Below, in pieces: positions 1 to 8,034 of a DNA stretch of 64,000 nucleotides. Both the position numbers and the translations under genes were made by a program. Source of the DNA: Verrucomicrobiota bacterium (lineage in GTDB: Bacteria > Verrucomicrobiota > Verrucomicrobiia > Chthoniobacterales > UBA10450). The notes under the pieces were generated by a model. The model was not told the origin of the DNA, ran no database searches, and saw only the letters and a list, made by a program, of their open reading frames with translations. Location: NCBI GenBank assembly GCA_003218375.1, contig QHNH01000009.1, forward strand, positions 186,001 to 250,000, written 5' to 3'. Position 1 is the stretch's first letter, and the number at the start of each line of letters is the position of its first letter.

Positions 1-1
1 T

Positions 2-271
2 CGCGTCATTCTGGAAGAACATTGGAAACCCGATTACCTGGAATCCTCCACCTGGCCGGTCAGCGTGGCCAGCGACGCGGAGATCAATCCAAGCGCCACG
101 CTCTCGGGCTTTTATTCGATCGGGGCCGGTTGTCGGGTCGGCGCTGGCGCGACCCTGGAGGACACAATTCTCTGGCCGGGCGCACAAATCGCTTCCCGAT
201 CTCACCTTCGTAACTGTATTGTCCGCTCCCAGCGTAAAGCGGAAGGCGACCTCAGTGACACCGACATCTAG
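2..271 (+). CDS. Sugar nucleotidyltransferase, C-terminal end (5' partial)
   Basis: The open frame enters from the left edge and ends at 271, so only the last 89 residues are visible. They contain isoleucine/glycine-rich hexapeptide-type repeats (NPSATLSGFYSIGAG, CRVGAGATLEDTILWPGA), the left-handed beta-helix found at the C-terminus of mannose-1-phosphate guanylyltransferase, GlmU-like and MurU-like nucleotidyltransferases. The catalytic N-terminal half is outside the window. The next gene is an APH-fold kinase that overlaps this one by 17 nt, so the two are probably translationally coupled. Kinase and nucleotidyltransferase together suggest activation of a sugar to an NDP-sugar, as in the MurU/AmgK cell-wall recycling pair. 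The exact sugar is not evident. Confidence 0.75.
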   Translation, partial: RVILEEHWKPDYLESSTWPVSVASDAEINPSATLSGFYSIGAGCRVGAGATLEDTILWPGAQIASRSHLRNCIVRSQRKAEGDLSDTDI

Positions 272-1265
272 AACCACCAGGACCGAGCTGCTCCTCCGGC
301 AGACCCGGATTCATTTTCCCAGGCTTGAAGACGCGAAGGTCAGGATCACGCCGATCGAGAAGGGCGGCTCCGACCGGAAATTCTATCGCGTTCGTTGTTC
401 GCCGGAACAGACGATCATCCTCGTTAAATACAATCTCGAGCGCGAAGAGAACCGGCATTACGTCGAGATCGCCGAGTTCCTGGCCGCGCACAAAATTCGC
501 GCTCCGAAGATTTATTTTCACGATGCCGCGGAAGGCCTGATCTGGATCGAAGATCTCGGCACGACCGACCTTTGGAGTCACCGCCATGAAAGCTGGATGG
601 TGCGCCGCGCTTTTTACGAATCAGCGCTCGGCGAAATCGTGAAATTGCATTGCCTGCCAGAACAAGCGCGGCAGAACATTCAGAAAAATTTACCGGCGGA
701 ATTCGACGCGGCGCTCTATCGATGGGAGCAGAACTATTTCTTCGAGAACTGCCTCGGCCGTTTTTTCGGCGTCGCAGCGAATGAGCTTTCCGAGCTGGCA
801 AAGCTGCCCTCGTTAGGCCAGATTGCGGAAGAGCTCGCTCGGCGGCCGCGCGTTCTCGTTCACCGCGACTTTCAATCGCAAAACATCATCATTCGCAACG
901 GCCAGGCGCACTTCATCGATTTCCAGGGAATGCGTCCCGGTCTCGCCGAGTACGATCTCGCCTCGCTCCTCTTCGATCCCTACGTCACCTTTTCGCGCGC
1001 GGAATGCGAGGAGCTTCTGGCGGATTATGAAGCGAAACGCGCCGCCGCCGGCAGCTCGGTCGCGCCCGATTCGCGCTCGATCTTTCGCCTCTGCGGAATC
1101 CAGCGGCTGATGCAGGCGCTGGGCGCATATGGATTCCTCGGGCTCGTCAAAGGCAACGGGACATTCCTCGAACATATTCCCGCCGCGATCGGTTCGCTGC
1201 GCGGGCTGGTGGCGGAGATTCCGGATCTGAAAAAACTGAGCGTGGCGCTCGACCTCGTGTCGTAA
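255..1265 (+). CDS. APH-family phosphotransferase (AmgK-like sugar kinase)
   Basis: A protein of 336 residues with the aminoglycoside phosphotransferase/choline kinase fold. The Brenner motif is HRDFQSQN (catalytic Asp and Asn) and the metal-binding motif is IDFQGM, followed by the GLAEYDLASLL segment typical of AmgK/HipA-distant sugar kinases. An early GGSDRKFYRV is the glycine-rich nucleotide loop. The start chosen is GTG at 255 because a GGAAGG box lies 8 nt upstream. A TTG at 219 in the same frame would add 12 residues. It overlaps the upstream nucleotidyltransferase by 17 nt. AmgK phosphorylates the anomeric position of N-acetylmuramate or GlcNAc and hands it to MurU. The adjacency supports that role, but substrate identity is inferred. 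Confidence 0.8.
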   Translation: MTPTSRTTRTELLLRQTRIHFPRLEDAKVRITPIEKGGSDRKFYRVRCSPEQTIILVKYNLEREENRHYVEIAEFLAAHKIRAPKIYFHDAAEGLIWIEDLGTTDLWSHRHESWMVRRAFYESALGEIVKLHCLPEQARQNIQKNLPAEFDAALYRWEQNYFFENCLGRFFGVAANELSELAKLPSLGQIAEELARRPRVLVHRDFQSQNIIIRNGQAHFIDFQGMRPGLAEYDLASLLFDPYVTFSRAECEELLADYEAKRAAAGSSVAPDSRSIFRLCGIQRLMQALGAYGFLGLVKGNGTFLEHIPAAIGSLRGLVAEIPDLKKLSVALDLVS

Positions 1266-1276
1266 GCGCAGCGGCG

Positions 1277-2188
1277 ATGTCCGCAAGGCAGATGAACCCC
1301 GCTACCCCAGCATCCTCGAATTCCTTGCCGCGCCTCATCGCGTGGACCGCCGTCATTGGCAGCACGCTGCCGGAAATTATCTGGCAGGAATCCGGGCATC
1401 AGGTGGGGTGCTGGTTCACGACGATCGAATCGTTGGTGATCGTGGCGGCGGCGCTCCTGGCTATTTGGATTCCATCGTTGCGCGCGCTGGTGAGATTTTT
1501 GGTCGCGGTCGCGCTCCTAAATCTGGTGTGGGGCTGCATCTCGCCGGCGCTGGTGGCGCTGCCTGCGGTTCGCGCCGTGACGGACAATGCCAGCTGGGGC
1601 GCGCGCTTGTTCCTGGCCCGGACCTTCACGGTTTCCGGCGCGATTCTCGTCAGCTTTACCTTGATCGGCAGCGGAATTACGCGGCGCGATTTGTTTTTAT
1701 GCTGGGGAAATCCGGCCGCGCCGGCGCAACCGATCCCATTTCTCGGCCTGCGCAAATCGGTTCCGTGGACGTGGCTCGGCCCGGCCTTCGTCCTGGTTTT
1801 CGCGGTGGTGCTCTCGCCTTATCTTTACCTGACGGTGCACCCGAATTTCAGTTTCAGTGAACGCATCGTGCGCACGTTCCCCTGGAGCATCGCCGTCGCC
1901 ACGCTCAACGCGGCCAGCGAGGAATTTCAATTTCGCAGCGTCCTTCTCGCGCATCTCCGTGGCGTTTTTCGCCCGGCGGAAACGATTTTGCTGACGGCGG
2001 TTTTCTTCGGGCTCGGTCATTACTACGGCCAACCGTCCGGGCCGCTGGGCGTTTTAATGGCGGGATTCGCCGGCTGGATTTGGGCCCGCAGCATGATCGA
2101 GACGCGGGGCGGCGTCTGGGCGTTTCTCATTCATCTCATCCAGGACATCGTCATTTTCACCTTCCTTGCGGTGGGCGCTGGGATGTGA
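1277..2188 (+). CDS. CPBP-family intramembrane glutamic protease
   Basis: A 303-residue polytopic membrane protein with about eight hydrophobic segments. The C-terminal half carries the CPBP (CAAX protease and bacteriocin processing, formerly Abi) signature. EEFQFR (EExxxR, residues 215-220) gives the catalytic Glu pair and Arg. His248 (FGLGHYY) and His286 in the last helix (FLIHLIQD) complete the expected active site. Family members cleave or process peptides within the membrane, and some give bacteriocin immunity. The gene starts 11 nt after the kinase stop and may share its transcript, though no functional link is obvious. The N-terminal about 160 residues are hydrophobic but not recognisable. 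Confidence 0.85.
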   Translation: MSARQMNPATPASSNSLPRLIAWTAVIGSTLPEIIWQESGHQVGCWFTTIESLVIVAAALLAIWIPSLRALVRFLVAVALLNLVWGCISPALVALPAVRAVTDNASWGARLFLARTFTVSGAILVSFTLIGSGITRRDLFLCWGNPAAPAQPIPFLGLRKSVPWTWLGPAFVLVFAVVLSPYLYLTVHPNFSFSERIVRTFPWSIAVATLNAASEEFQFRSVLLAHLRGVFRPAETILLTAVFFGLGHYYGQPSGPLGVLMAGFAGWIWARSMIETRGGVWAFLIHLIQDIVIFTFLAVGAGM

Positions 2189-2194
2189 AGGGAT

Positions 2195-2298
2195 AATGAC
2201 GAAGCACGAATGTCGAATGTCGAAAGACGAAGCATGAATGCCGAAATCAGAATGCGGAGGGCTCCTGTCCGATTTTCGACATTCGAGCTTCGTCATTT
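2195..2298. repeat. Word-hairpin element, GAATG/GACGAA type
   Basis: Non-coding spacer between convergent genes. The left half repeats the words GACGAAG, CACGAATG and TCGAATG; the right half holds their complement (TTCGACATTCGAGCTTCGTCATT as an imperfect inverted copy), so the whole can fold into a long imperfect hairpin. A second copy with the same words lies at 32647-32777. The position between convergent stops would suit a bidirectional terminator, but there is no clear U-tract. Confidence 0.7.
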
Positions 2299-2303
2299 CG
2301 ACG

Positions 2304-2915
2304 CTATCGCACGAAGGGATTCGTTCGTCGCTCGGCGCCGATTGTCGTCGCGGGTCCGTGACCCGGGAGCACTGTGACGTCGTCGCCGAGCGAATAGAGC
2401 TTCTCCTTGATCCCGCGAAACAACAGGTCGCCGTCGCCCCCGGGCAAATCCCAGCGGCCGACTCCGCTCGCGAAAAGGACATCGCCGCCGATCAGCAGCT
2501 TCTCTTTCCGCGAATAAAAACAGACGCTGCCTGGACAATGTCCCGGCACTTCCAGGAGTTCCAGCTCGAGGCCGAGGAAGTCGCGCGCCGGCGTTGCCGC
2601 AATCAGGAAATCCGGCTCGACCGGCTCGATCTCCAGTTGGAAACCAAAGCCGCGAAAAAATTCCGGGTCGGAAATCATCGGCGCCGTTTCGGCATGGCAA
2701 CCGAGCTGGCAGCCGAATCGGCGTTTGATTTTCGCTACGTCCGGAATGTGATCGAAATGACCGTGCGTCAGAAGTAACAGCTTCGGCGTCACGCCCTCAG
2801 CCACGAGCCAATCACAGGCGCCGTCCGGCGCGTCGAACAGGATCGGGCCTTTCGGCGCCTCGATCAGGTAGCAGTTCGTCTCGAAAATCCCGCCGCAGAA
2901 AGTCTCGTATCGCAT
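2304..2915 (-). CDS. MBL-fold metallo-hydrolase (glyoxalase II-like)
   Basis: A 203-residue metallo-beta-lactamase-fold hydrolase. The metal motif is THGHFDH (His51, His53, Asp55, His56), followed by further ligands in VPGHCPGS, the GGDVLF segment and the C-terminal LPGHGP. This order and the short length match the glyoxalase II/YcbL-type subgroup, which hydrolyses thioesters such as S-lactoylglutathione or related metabolites. The start is the ATG at 2915, giving the usual N-terminus (MRYETFCGGIFETNCYL); the longer frame upstream runs into palindromic spacer. It is transcribed alone, convergent with the CPBP gene. The substrate cannot be told from sequence. Confidence 0.85.
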   Translation of the reverse strand: MRYETFCGGIFETNCYLIEAPKGPILFDAPDGACDWLVAEGVTPKLLLLTHGHFDHIPDVAKIKRRFGCQLGCHAETAPMISDPEFFRGFGFQLEIEPVEPDFLIAATPARDFLGLELELLEVPGHCPGSVCFYSRKEKLLIGGDVLFASGVGRWDLPGGDGDLLFRGIKEKLYSLGDDVTVLPGHGPATTIGAERRTNPFVR

Positions 2916-2924
2916 CGCCCAAAA

Positions 2925-3004
2925 CTGTAGCCGGGGTCGGTGACCCCGGCCAGGGGGCCGGCCACTTGCCATCATTTCCGCCGGGATTAACGATCCCGGC
3001 CACA
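2925..3004. repeat. CTGTAGCCG-bounded double hairpin
   Basis: Starts with CTGTAGCCGGGGTC and ends with GGCCACAG. Inside are a perfect CCGGGGTC/GACCCCGG hairpin and a second GGGATTAACGATCCC hairpin. It lies between the divergent MBL and prc genes. CTGTAGCCG also opens the element at 54051-54127, and the hairpin at 17179-17195 is followed by its complement, so this looks like a dispersed palindromic family. Confidence 0.6.
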
Positions 3005-3158
3005 GGGAACGAAAGCTGCATGCAAGGGCGCGGCCAACGGCTCGTTCTTTGAATGTTCCGCCCAGCCGATTGTCTCACTTCCTACGAATGAACTTACGCG
3101 CCGCGGTTTTCTTGCCTTCTGCAGGGATTCTGCGACTTTCCGAAACCTCTTTTTCAGA

Positions 3159-5369
3159 ATGAAGCTATCTCTCCGCACTCTTTTCACCCCGCTCGCTGTC
3201 GTTTTGGCCGCCGCGCTCACGACCACGCCCCTCCTGGCGAAGTCGGACGCGGGAAATGTCACCACCTCCGTCGGCCGCCTTCTCGAGGAAGGTCATTACA
3301 CCCACCAGGCACTCAACGACGAGGTCTCGAAGAAGTTCCTCAAGACCTATCTCGAGCTGCTCGATTTCAGCCATCTCTTCTTCACCCAGCAGGACGTCGA
3401 CATGCTGACTTCGAAATACGGCGCGTCGCTGGATGACGATGTGCTCCTGGGAAACCTGAAGCCGGCCTACGAAATCTACGATCTCTACACCAAGCGCGTC
3501 GACGACCGCGTCGCCAGGATCAAGGAACAGCTCAATCAGCAGCAGATCGATTTCAAAAGCGACGCGACCATCGAGATGAGCCGGCAAAAAGCGCCGTGGC
3601 CAAAGGATGACGCGGAGGCTGACAACGTTTGGCGCGGCCGGATCGTGAGCGAGCTGCTCCAGGAACATCTCAGCGAGCATCCGATCGAGCCCGGGCCGAA
3701 ATTAATCGCGCGCCGTTACGAGCGCCTCGCCCGCAACGTTCACGAGCAGGACAAGGACGAGCAGGTGAAACTTTTCCTCGACGCGCTCGCCCAGGCTTAC
3801 GACCCGCATTCGGAATACCTGAGCAAAGCCGACCTGAAGAATTTCAGCATCAACATGGGGCTGTCGCTGGTCGGCATTGGCGCGATGCTCCGGACGGAAG
3901 ACGGCTACGCAAAGATTGAAAGCCTGGTGCCGGGTGGCCCGGCGCAAACGGACGGACGCCTGAAAGTGGGCGACCGGATTACGGCTGTGGCGCAGGGGAA
4001 CGGCGAGTTCAACGACGTCCGCGACATGCGTCTCGACAAGGTGGTTGAACAAATTCGCGGCAAGAAGGGAACCAAGGTCCGGCTTCTGGTGATTCCGGCT
4101 GATTCGCCGGATCCGTCGAAGCGCAAGACGATCGAGCTGGTCCGCGACGAGATTAAGTTGAAAGACCAGGAAGCGCGCGCCGACATCATTATTAAGAAGA
4201 ACGAAAACGGCGAACCAGTGAAGCTCGGCTGGATCACGTTGCCGTCGTTCTACGCTGACATGGATCGGCACCAGAAGAGCACTACCAAGGACGTGCTCGC
4301 GCTCCTCAAGCGGTTGAAGAAGGAAAACATCTCCGGCCTGATCGTCGATCTGCGCCGGAACGGCGGCGGCTCTCTCGAAGAAGCGATCGCGCTGACCGGA
4401 CTCTTTTTGAAATCGGGCCCGATCGTGCAGACGAAAGGCTCGAACGGCAACATCGTCGTCTCGAGCGATCCCGATCCGGGCATCGCTTACACCGGGCCGA
4501 TGATCGTGCTGACCAGCCGGCAAAGCGCATCAGCCAGTGAAATTTTCGCGGCCGCGCTCCAGGATTATGGACGCGCCTTGATCGTCGGCGACAAGAACAC
4601 GTTCGGCAAAGGCACGGTGCAAACGATCCTCGAGATCGGGCGTTTCACCTCCTTGCTCGGCAGCCGTTCGCAGGAAGATGGCGCGCTGAAGCTGACCATC
4701 CAAAAATTCTACCGCGTCGCCGGTGGCTCGACGCAGCTTCACGGGGTCGCGTCGGATATTGTTCTGCCGACGTTGAGCGACCTACCGGAGTTCGGCGAGG
4801 GCGCCCTGAAGAATTGTTTGCCTTACGACGAAGTCCCGAAGGCGCGGTATACGAAATGGTCTGACGGCCGCGGTTTGTTTATCGACGAATTGAAACGCCG
4901 TTCGGAAGCGCGCGTCCAGGCGAACCCCGAGTTCAAATATGTGATGGAAGACATGGAGCGTCTCCGCAAGCGGCTCGATGAAAACCGCATCTCGCTCAAT
5001 GAAGACACCCGCCGGGTAGAGTTGAACGACGACAAGATCCGCAAGGAAACGCGCGCCAAGGAACGGCTTGCCCGCCACGACGAAGAAATGCAGATGATCC
5101 GGCTCACACTCGACAACGTCGACAAACCGAATCTCCAGCCGATCATTTTCCCCGGGAAACTGGCCGCCAACAAGAAGGGCGGAAACAACAAGGTCGCGCC
5201 CGAAGCGGCGACTGATTCCGATTCCGACTCGATTGGCAGCGACGACGGAACCAAAGAGCCGGCGATCGATCCCGAGCGCGACGAGACCCTGAACATCCTG
5301 AAAGACCTCGTCGATTTGAATCGCGGTCCGACGACCGCGAGCACGACCAGCACGCCGGCCCCGAACTGA
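3159..5369 (+). CDS. prc: Tail-specific protease Prc (S41 family, periplasmic)
   Basis: A 736-residue exported serine protease. The N-terminal signal peptide ends near residue 27 (PLLAK). The tail-specific protease N-terminal helical domain covers roughly 30-225 (including HYTHQALNDEVSKKFLKTYLE, recognisable from E. coli Prc). A PDZ domain covers roughly 235-315 and the S41 core roughly 350-500, with the NGGG oxyanion segment near 401, the SASASE box at 456-461 and the general-base lysine K484 in FGKGTVQ. The C-terminal region is the charged DUF3340-type tail, ending in Ser/Asp/Thr-rich sequence. Prc degrades misfolded periplasmic proteins and processes peptidoglycan enzymes or penicillin-binding proteins from their C-termini. 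The start ATG gives the signal peptide directly. Monocistronic. Confidence 0.95.
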   Translation: MKLSLRTLFTPLAVVLAAALTTTPLLAKSDAGNVTTSVGRLLEEGHYTHQALNDEVSKKFLKTYLELLDFSHLFFTQQDVDMLTSKYGASLDDDVLLGNLKPAYEIYDLYTKRVDDRVARIKEQLNQQQIDFKSDATIEMSRQKAPWPKDDAEADNVWRGRIVSELLQEHLSEHPIEPGPKLIARRYERLARNVHEQDKDEQVKLFLDALAQAYDPHSEYLSKADLKNFSINMGLSLVGIGAMLRTEDGYAKIESLVPGGPAQTDGRLKVGDRITAVAQGNGEFNDVRDMRLDKVVEQIRGKKGTKVRLLVIPADSPDPSKRKTIELVRDEIKLKDQEARADIIIKKNENGEPVKLGWITLPSFYADMDRHQKSTTKDVLALLKRLKKENISGLIVDLRRNGGGSLEEAIALTGLFLKSGPIVQTKGSNGNIVVSSDPDPGIAYTGPMIVLTSRQSASASEIFAAALQDYGRALIVGDKNTFGKGTVQTILEIGRFTSLLGSRSQEDGALKLTIQKFYRVAGGSTQLHGVASDIVLPTLSDLPEFGEGALKNCLPYDEVPKARYTKWSDGRGLFIDELKRRSEARVQANPEFKYVMEDMERLRKRLDENRISLNEDTRRVELNDDKIRKETRAKERLARHDEEMQMIRLTLDNVDKPNLQPIIFPGKLAANKKGGNNKVAPEAATDSDSDSIGSDDGTKEPAIDPERDETLNILKDLVDLNRGPTTASTTSTPAPN

Positions 5370-5382
5370 TCAATGCTCGTCT

Positions 5383-5574
5383 AGCGCCAAAGGCGCGGCA
5401 TTCATCAAAAGCCTGGGGCAGCGCCCCAGGAATTCGAACAACGTCAATCCGTCAGCGCTGAAGGCGCGATTCAATTCCCGGCCTGTTGAATCGCGCTTTC
5501 AGCGCTCGTTGATCCTCCGATCAGATTCCTGGGGCGGATGCCCCGGGCTATTATGAGTACGCGCCTTTGGCGCT
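5383..5574. repeat. Concentric three-arm palindrome between convergent genes
   Basis: The outer arms are AGCGCCAAAGGCGCG at 5383 and its exact complement at 5560. The middle arms are CCTGGGGC-type hairpins (CCTGGGGCAGCGCCCCAGG and a relative near 5528), each palindromic itself. The inner arms are GCGATTCAA / TTGAATCGC around 5470-5495. The region lies between the convergent prc and thyA genes and contains no gene. It could act as a bidirectional terminator or be a REP-like mobile repeat. Confidence 0.7.
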
Positions 5575-5590
5575 GAATGGCACCCGCTTA

Positions 5591-6385
5591 TCACACCGCG
5601 ATCGGCGCTTTGATCGTGGGGTGCGGGTCGTATTCGCTGAGGACGAAATCCTCGAAACGGAAATCGTAGATGCTTCTTACTGCGGCGTTCAATTGCATTC
5701 GCGGCAGCGGCCGAAATTCGCGAGACAATTGCTCGCGCGCCTGTTCGAGATGGTTCTGGTAAAGGTGGAGGTCGCCAAAGGTGTGGATGAATTCGCCCGG
5801 CCGCAGATCGCACACTTGCGCGACCATCATCGTGAGCAGTGAATACGACGCGATGTTGAACGGGACGCCGAGAAACAGATCGGCGCTCCGCTGATAAAGC
5901 TGGCAGCTCAGCTCGCCGTCGCGCACGTAAAACTGGAAGAGCACGTGGCAGGCAGGCAGCGCCATCCGGTCGAGATCGGCGACGTTCCACGCACTCACGA
6001 TCAATCGCCGGCTCTCCGGATTTCGTTTTATCTCCGCAATGACGCCGTCGATTTGGTTGATGACCGCTCCATCGGCCCCGCGCCAGCGGATCCATTGCGC
6101 GCCGTAAACTGGGCCGAGCTCGCCGCTTTCATCCGCCCATTCATCCCAGATCGTCACCCCTTTTTCATTGAGCGAACGCACGCTCGTGTCGCCTCGGAGA
6201 AACCAGAGCAACTCGTGGATGATCGACTTGAGATGGAGCTTCTTCGTGGTGAGCAGCGGAAATCTTTCCCGCAAATCGAAGCGGGTTTGCGCGCCGAAAA
6301 CGGAGAGCGTTCCCGTGCCGGTGCGATCTTCGCACGGCGCGCCCTTCTCCAGGACCAGCCGAAGAAGATCGTGATACTGCCGCAT
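5591..6385 (-). CDS. thyA: Thymidylate synthase
   Basis: A 264-residue protein, the same length as E. coli ThyA, that transfers a methylene group from methylene-tetrahydrofolate to dUMP to make dTMP and dihydrofolate. The nucleophile is Cys146 in [12 protein letters not shown]. The phosphate-binding Arg21 lies in EDRTGTGT, the dUMP-binding [16 protein letters not shown] segment is present, and the C-terminus ends KAPIAV, as the catalytic closing tail should. The start is the ATG at 6385; a longer open frame upstream runs through the CYTH gene and is not plausible. No dihydrofolate reductase gene is adjacent. The CYTH gene lies 26 nt upstream on the same strand. Confidence 0.97.
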   Translation of the reverse strand: MRQYHDLLRLVLEKGAPCEDRTGTGTLSVFGAQTRFDLRERFPLLTTKKLHLKSIIHELLWFLRGDTSVRSLNEKGVTIWDEWADESGELGPVYGAQWIRWRGADGAVINQIDGVIAEIKRNPESRRLIVSAWNVADLDRMALPACHVLFQFYVRDGELSCQLYQRSADLFLGVPFNIASYSLLTMMVAQVCDLRPGEFIHTFGDLHLYQNHLEQAREQLSREFRPLPRMQLNAAVRSIYDFRFEDFVLSEYDPHPTIKAPIAV

Positions 6386-6411
6386 CCCTGACCTAGATAA
6401 ACGCGAAAAAC

Positions 6412-6864
6412 CTACGACGCGAGCAGTTGATTGCTGTAGCGCGGATCGCCGGTGACATCGTCGCCGAGCCAGGCCGGCGGCATGAAATCTTTCGCGGCCT
6501 CTTCCGTATCGAATTCCACTTCCGCCACGACGAGGCCCTCGTGCCGGCCATGGTAAACATCGATCTCGACGATGCGGTCGCCGACCGGGATTTTGGAGCG
6601 CGTCTTCAGCAGCCGTTTGCCTTCCGTCGCCGGCCAAAGCGCGGCGAACTGTTCGGCCGTCAGTTCCACTTCTCTTTCCTCGCGCACATTGCCGAGCCCG
6701 CGCTTGTAGGTGAGCGAGTGCCGTGCGCCCGATTTTCGCAGCCGCACCTGCAGGCCATCGTCCAGGCTAACGAGGTAGCCCTGCGAGATCTCCGCGGACG
6801 GATAACTCGTTAGGTCGTCCGGCAGTTTGCGAACAAGAAATTTTCTCTCGATCTCAAGGGGCAT
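6412..6864 (-). CDS. CYTH domain protein (triphosphate-binding)
   Basis: A 150-residue protein that is essentially one CYTH domain. The hallmark ExExK motif is at the N-terminus (LEIERKFLV). It is followed by alternating acidic and basic strands ([49 protein letters not shown]) that form the triphosphate tunnel. Bacterial single-domain members hydrolyse inorganic triphosphate or have unknown phosphoryl activity. The start is MPLEIERK at 6864; upstream in-frame ATGs fall in repeat DNA and would add a peptide encoded by the repeat. It is probably co-transcribed with thyA. Confidence 0.88.
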   Translation of the reverse strand: MPLEIERKFLVRKLPDDLTSYPSAEISQGYLVSLDDGLQVRLRKSGARHSLTYKRGLGNVREEREVELTAEQFAALWPATEGKRLLKTRSKIPVGDRIVEIDVYHGRHEGLVVAEVEFDTEEAAKDFMPPAWLGDDVTGDPRYSNQLLAS

Positions 6865-6865
6865 G

Positions 6866-6968
6866 GAAGAAAGTGACATGTGACGAGTGACAAGTGACAT
6901 GAAAAAAGCAGTCAACGCTTCGGCGAAGCCAACTCCTCACACGTCACATGTCATTCGTCACTTTCTTC
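6866..6968. repeat. Word-hairpin element, GTGACAAGTGACATG type
   Basis: The left arm opens GAAGAAAGTGACATGTGACG and the right arm ends CACGTCACATGTCATTCGTCACTTTCTTC. Each arm is made of repeats of the word GTGACRWGT. The element sits just before the CYTH start codon, and its last bases overlap the stop region of the DMT transporter gene. The same words recur at 58221-58305. Confidence 0.75.
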
Positions 6969-7899
6969 ATCCCTGCGGCAATGCCGTTTCGCATTCCTCG
7001 AGCTCGGCCGGTTTCGCTTTACGGAAGATCATCCAGACGCCGGCGAGGACCAGCGCGCCGCCGGCGAGCGACCAGAGACTGAAAGTTTCGCCGCCCACGA
7101 GCCAGCCGAACGCGACCGCGCCCGGCGGGGTGATGAACGAGATGGTTTGCAGGTTCGTTACCGACATGCGCGGCATCAGCCAGTAGAGCAGGAGGAACGC
7201 AAACGCGGATCCGGGAATCGCGAGATAGAAAAGGCAGAACACCGCGCGCGGCGTCCAATGGAAATGAAGCGGATTTCCTTCGACCAGAAATCCGGCCACG
7301 AGCAGCGGGACCAGGCCGAAGATCATTTGCCAGGCGGCAATCATCGCCGGGGCAAGGCGGACGGCGCGCGCTTTCAACAAGACATTCGAGAACGCCGCGC
7401 CGGCCGCGCCGAAAACAATCGCCACGCCGCCCCAGAACGCGAGGAGCCCGCCGAAATCGAGCAGTCGCGAACAGATGACGGCCACACCGCCGATCGCCAG
7501 GACCGCGCCCGCGATCCGCGGCGCTCGGAGCGGTTCGCTCGGGATGATGAAATGTGCGAACACCATCCCGAAGATGGGGATCGTCGCCTGCAAGACCGCG
7601 GACAACCCCGACGAAACATAAAGCTCGGCCCAGAAGAGAAGAGCGTAGTTGATGCAGAACATGAGCACGCCGGTGCAAGCCAGCAGTTTGAAATCGGCGC
7701 GGTTCGGCGGGAGCAGACGGACGCGGCCGATCGAGATCGCCAGGAGAACCGCGACCGCGATGACGAAGCGGAGCGCGACGAATGAGATCGGCGGCAGATC
7801 GCGGAGCCCGAGCTTGATGGCGAGCCAGGTCGAGCTCCAGATAATGCAGAGCGCCACGAACGCGGCGATCGCCGCCAGTTTGGTTCGTTGCTCCGGCAT
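6967..7899 (-). CDS. EamA/DMT-family transporter
   Basis: A 310-residue inner-membrane protein with ten predicted hydrophobic helices arranged as two EamA (DUF6) repeats, the drug/metabolite transporter layout. The first repeat begins with the characteristic CIIWSSTWLAIKLGLRDLPP, and the second with WGGVAIVFGAAGAAFSNVLLKAR. Family members export amino acids, metabolites or drugs, but the substrate cannot be assigned. The start at 7899 places a short hydrophilic N-terminus before helix one. It precedes the CYTH-thyA pair on the same strand, separated by a repeat element, so it may or may not be co-transcribed. Confidence 0.9.
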   Translation of the reverse strand: MPEQRTKLAAIAAFVALCIIWSSTWLAIKLGLRDLPPISFVALRFVIAVAVLLAISIGRVRLLPPNRADFKLLACTGVLMFCINYALLFWAELYVSSGLSAVLQATIPIFGMVFAHFIIPSEPLRAPRIAGAVLAIGGVAVICSRLLDFGGLLAFWGGVAIVFGAAGAAFSNVLLKARAVRLAPAMIAAWQMIFGLVPLLVAGFLVEGNPLHFHWTPRAVFCLFYLAIPGSAFAFLLLYWLMPRMSVTNLQTISFITPPGAVAFGWLVGGETFSLWSLAGGALVLAGVWMIFRKAKPAELEECETALPQG

Positions 7900-7955
7900 C
7901 GACTAGCAGCGCATCAGGTTCCCCGCCTTGCAACTGCTTTCAATAAGGAGGGATG

Positions 7956-8024
7956 AATCTGGAAACCAGGAAGCCAGGAATTTCAGAAGCAATTGATTCT
8001 TCCTGGTTTCCTGGCTTCCAGATT
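7956..8024. repeat. Word-hairpin element, CCAGGAA type
   Basis: Inverted repeat with arms AATCTGGAAACCAGGAAGCCAGGAA (left) and TTCCTGGTTTCCTGGCTTCCAGATT (right), separated by 19 nt. Each arm itself contains the word CCAGGAA repeated at an 8-nt step. It lies between the ADH stop and the DMT start, both on the minus strand. Confidence 0.8.
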
Positions 8025-8034
8025 GTTCTCTTCT

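Noticed and set aside
5591-6637. Longer thymidylate synthase start at 6637
   Set aside because: The extra 84 residues run opposite to, and through, the CYTH gene, and ThyA from 6385 matches the family length exactly.
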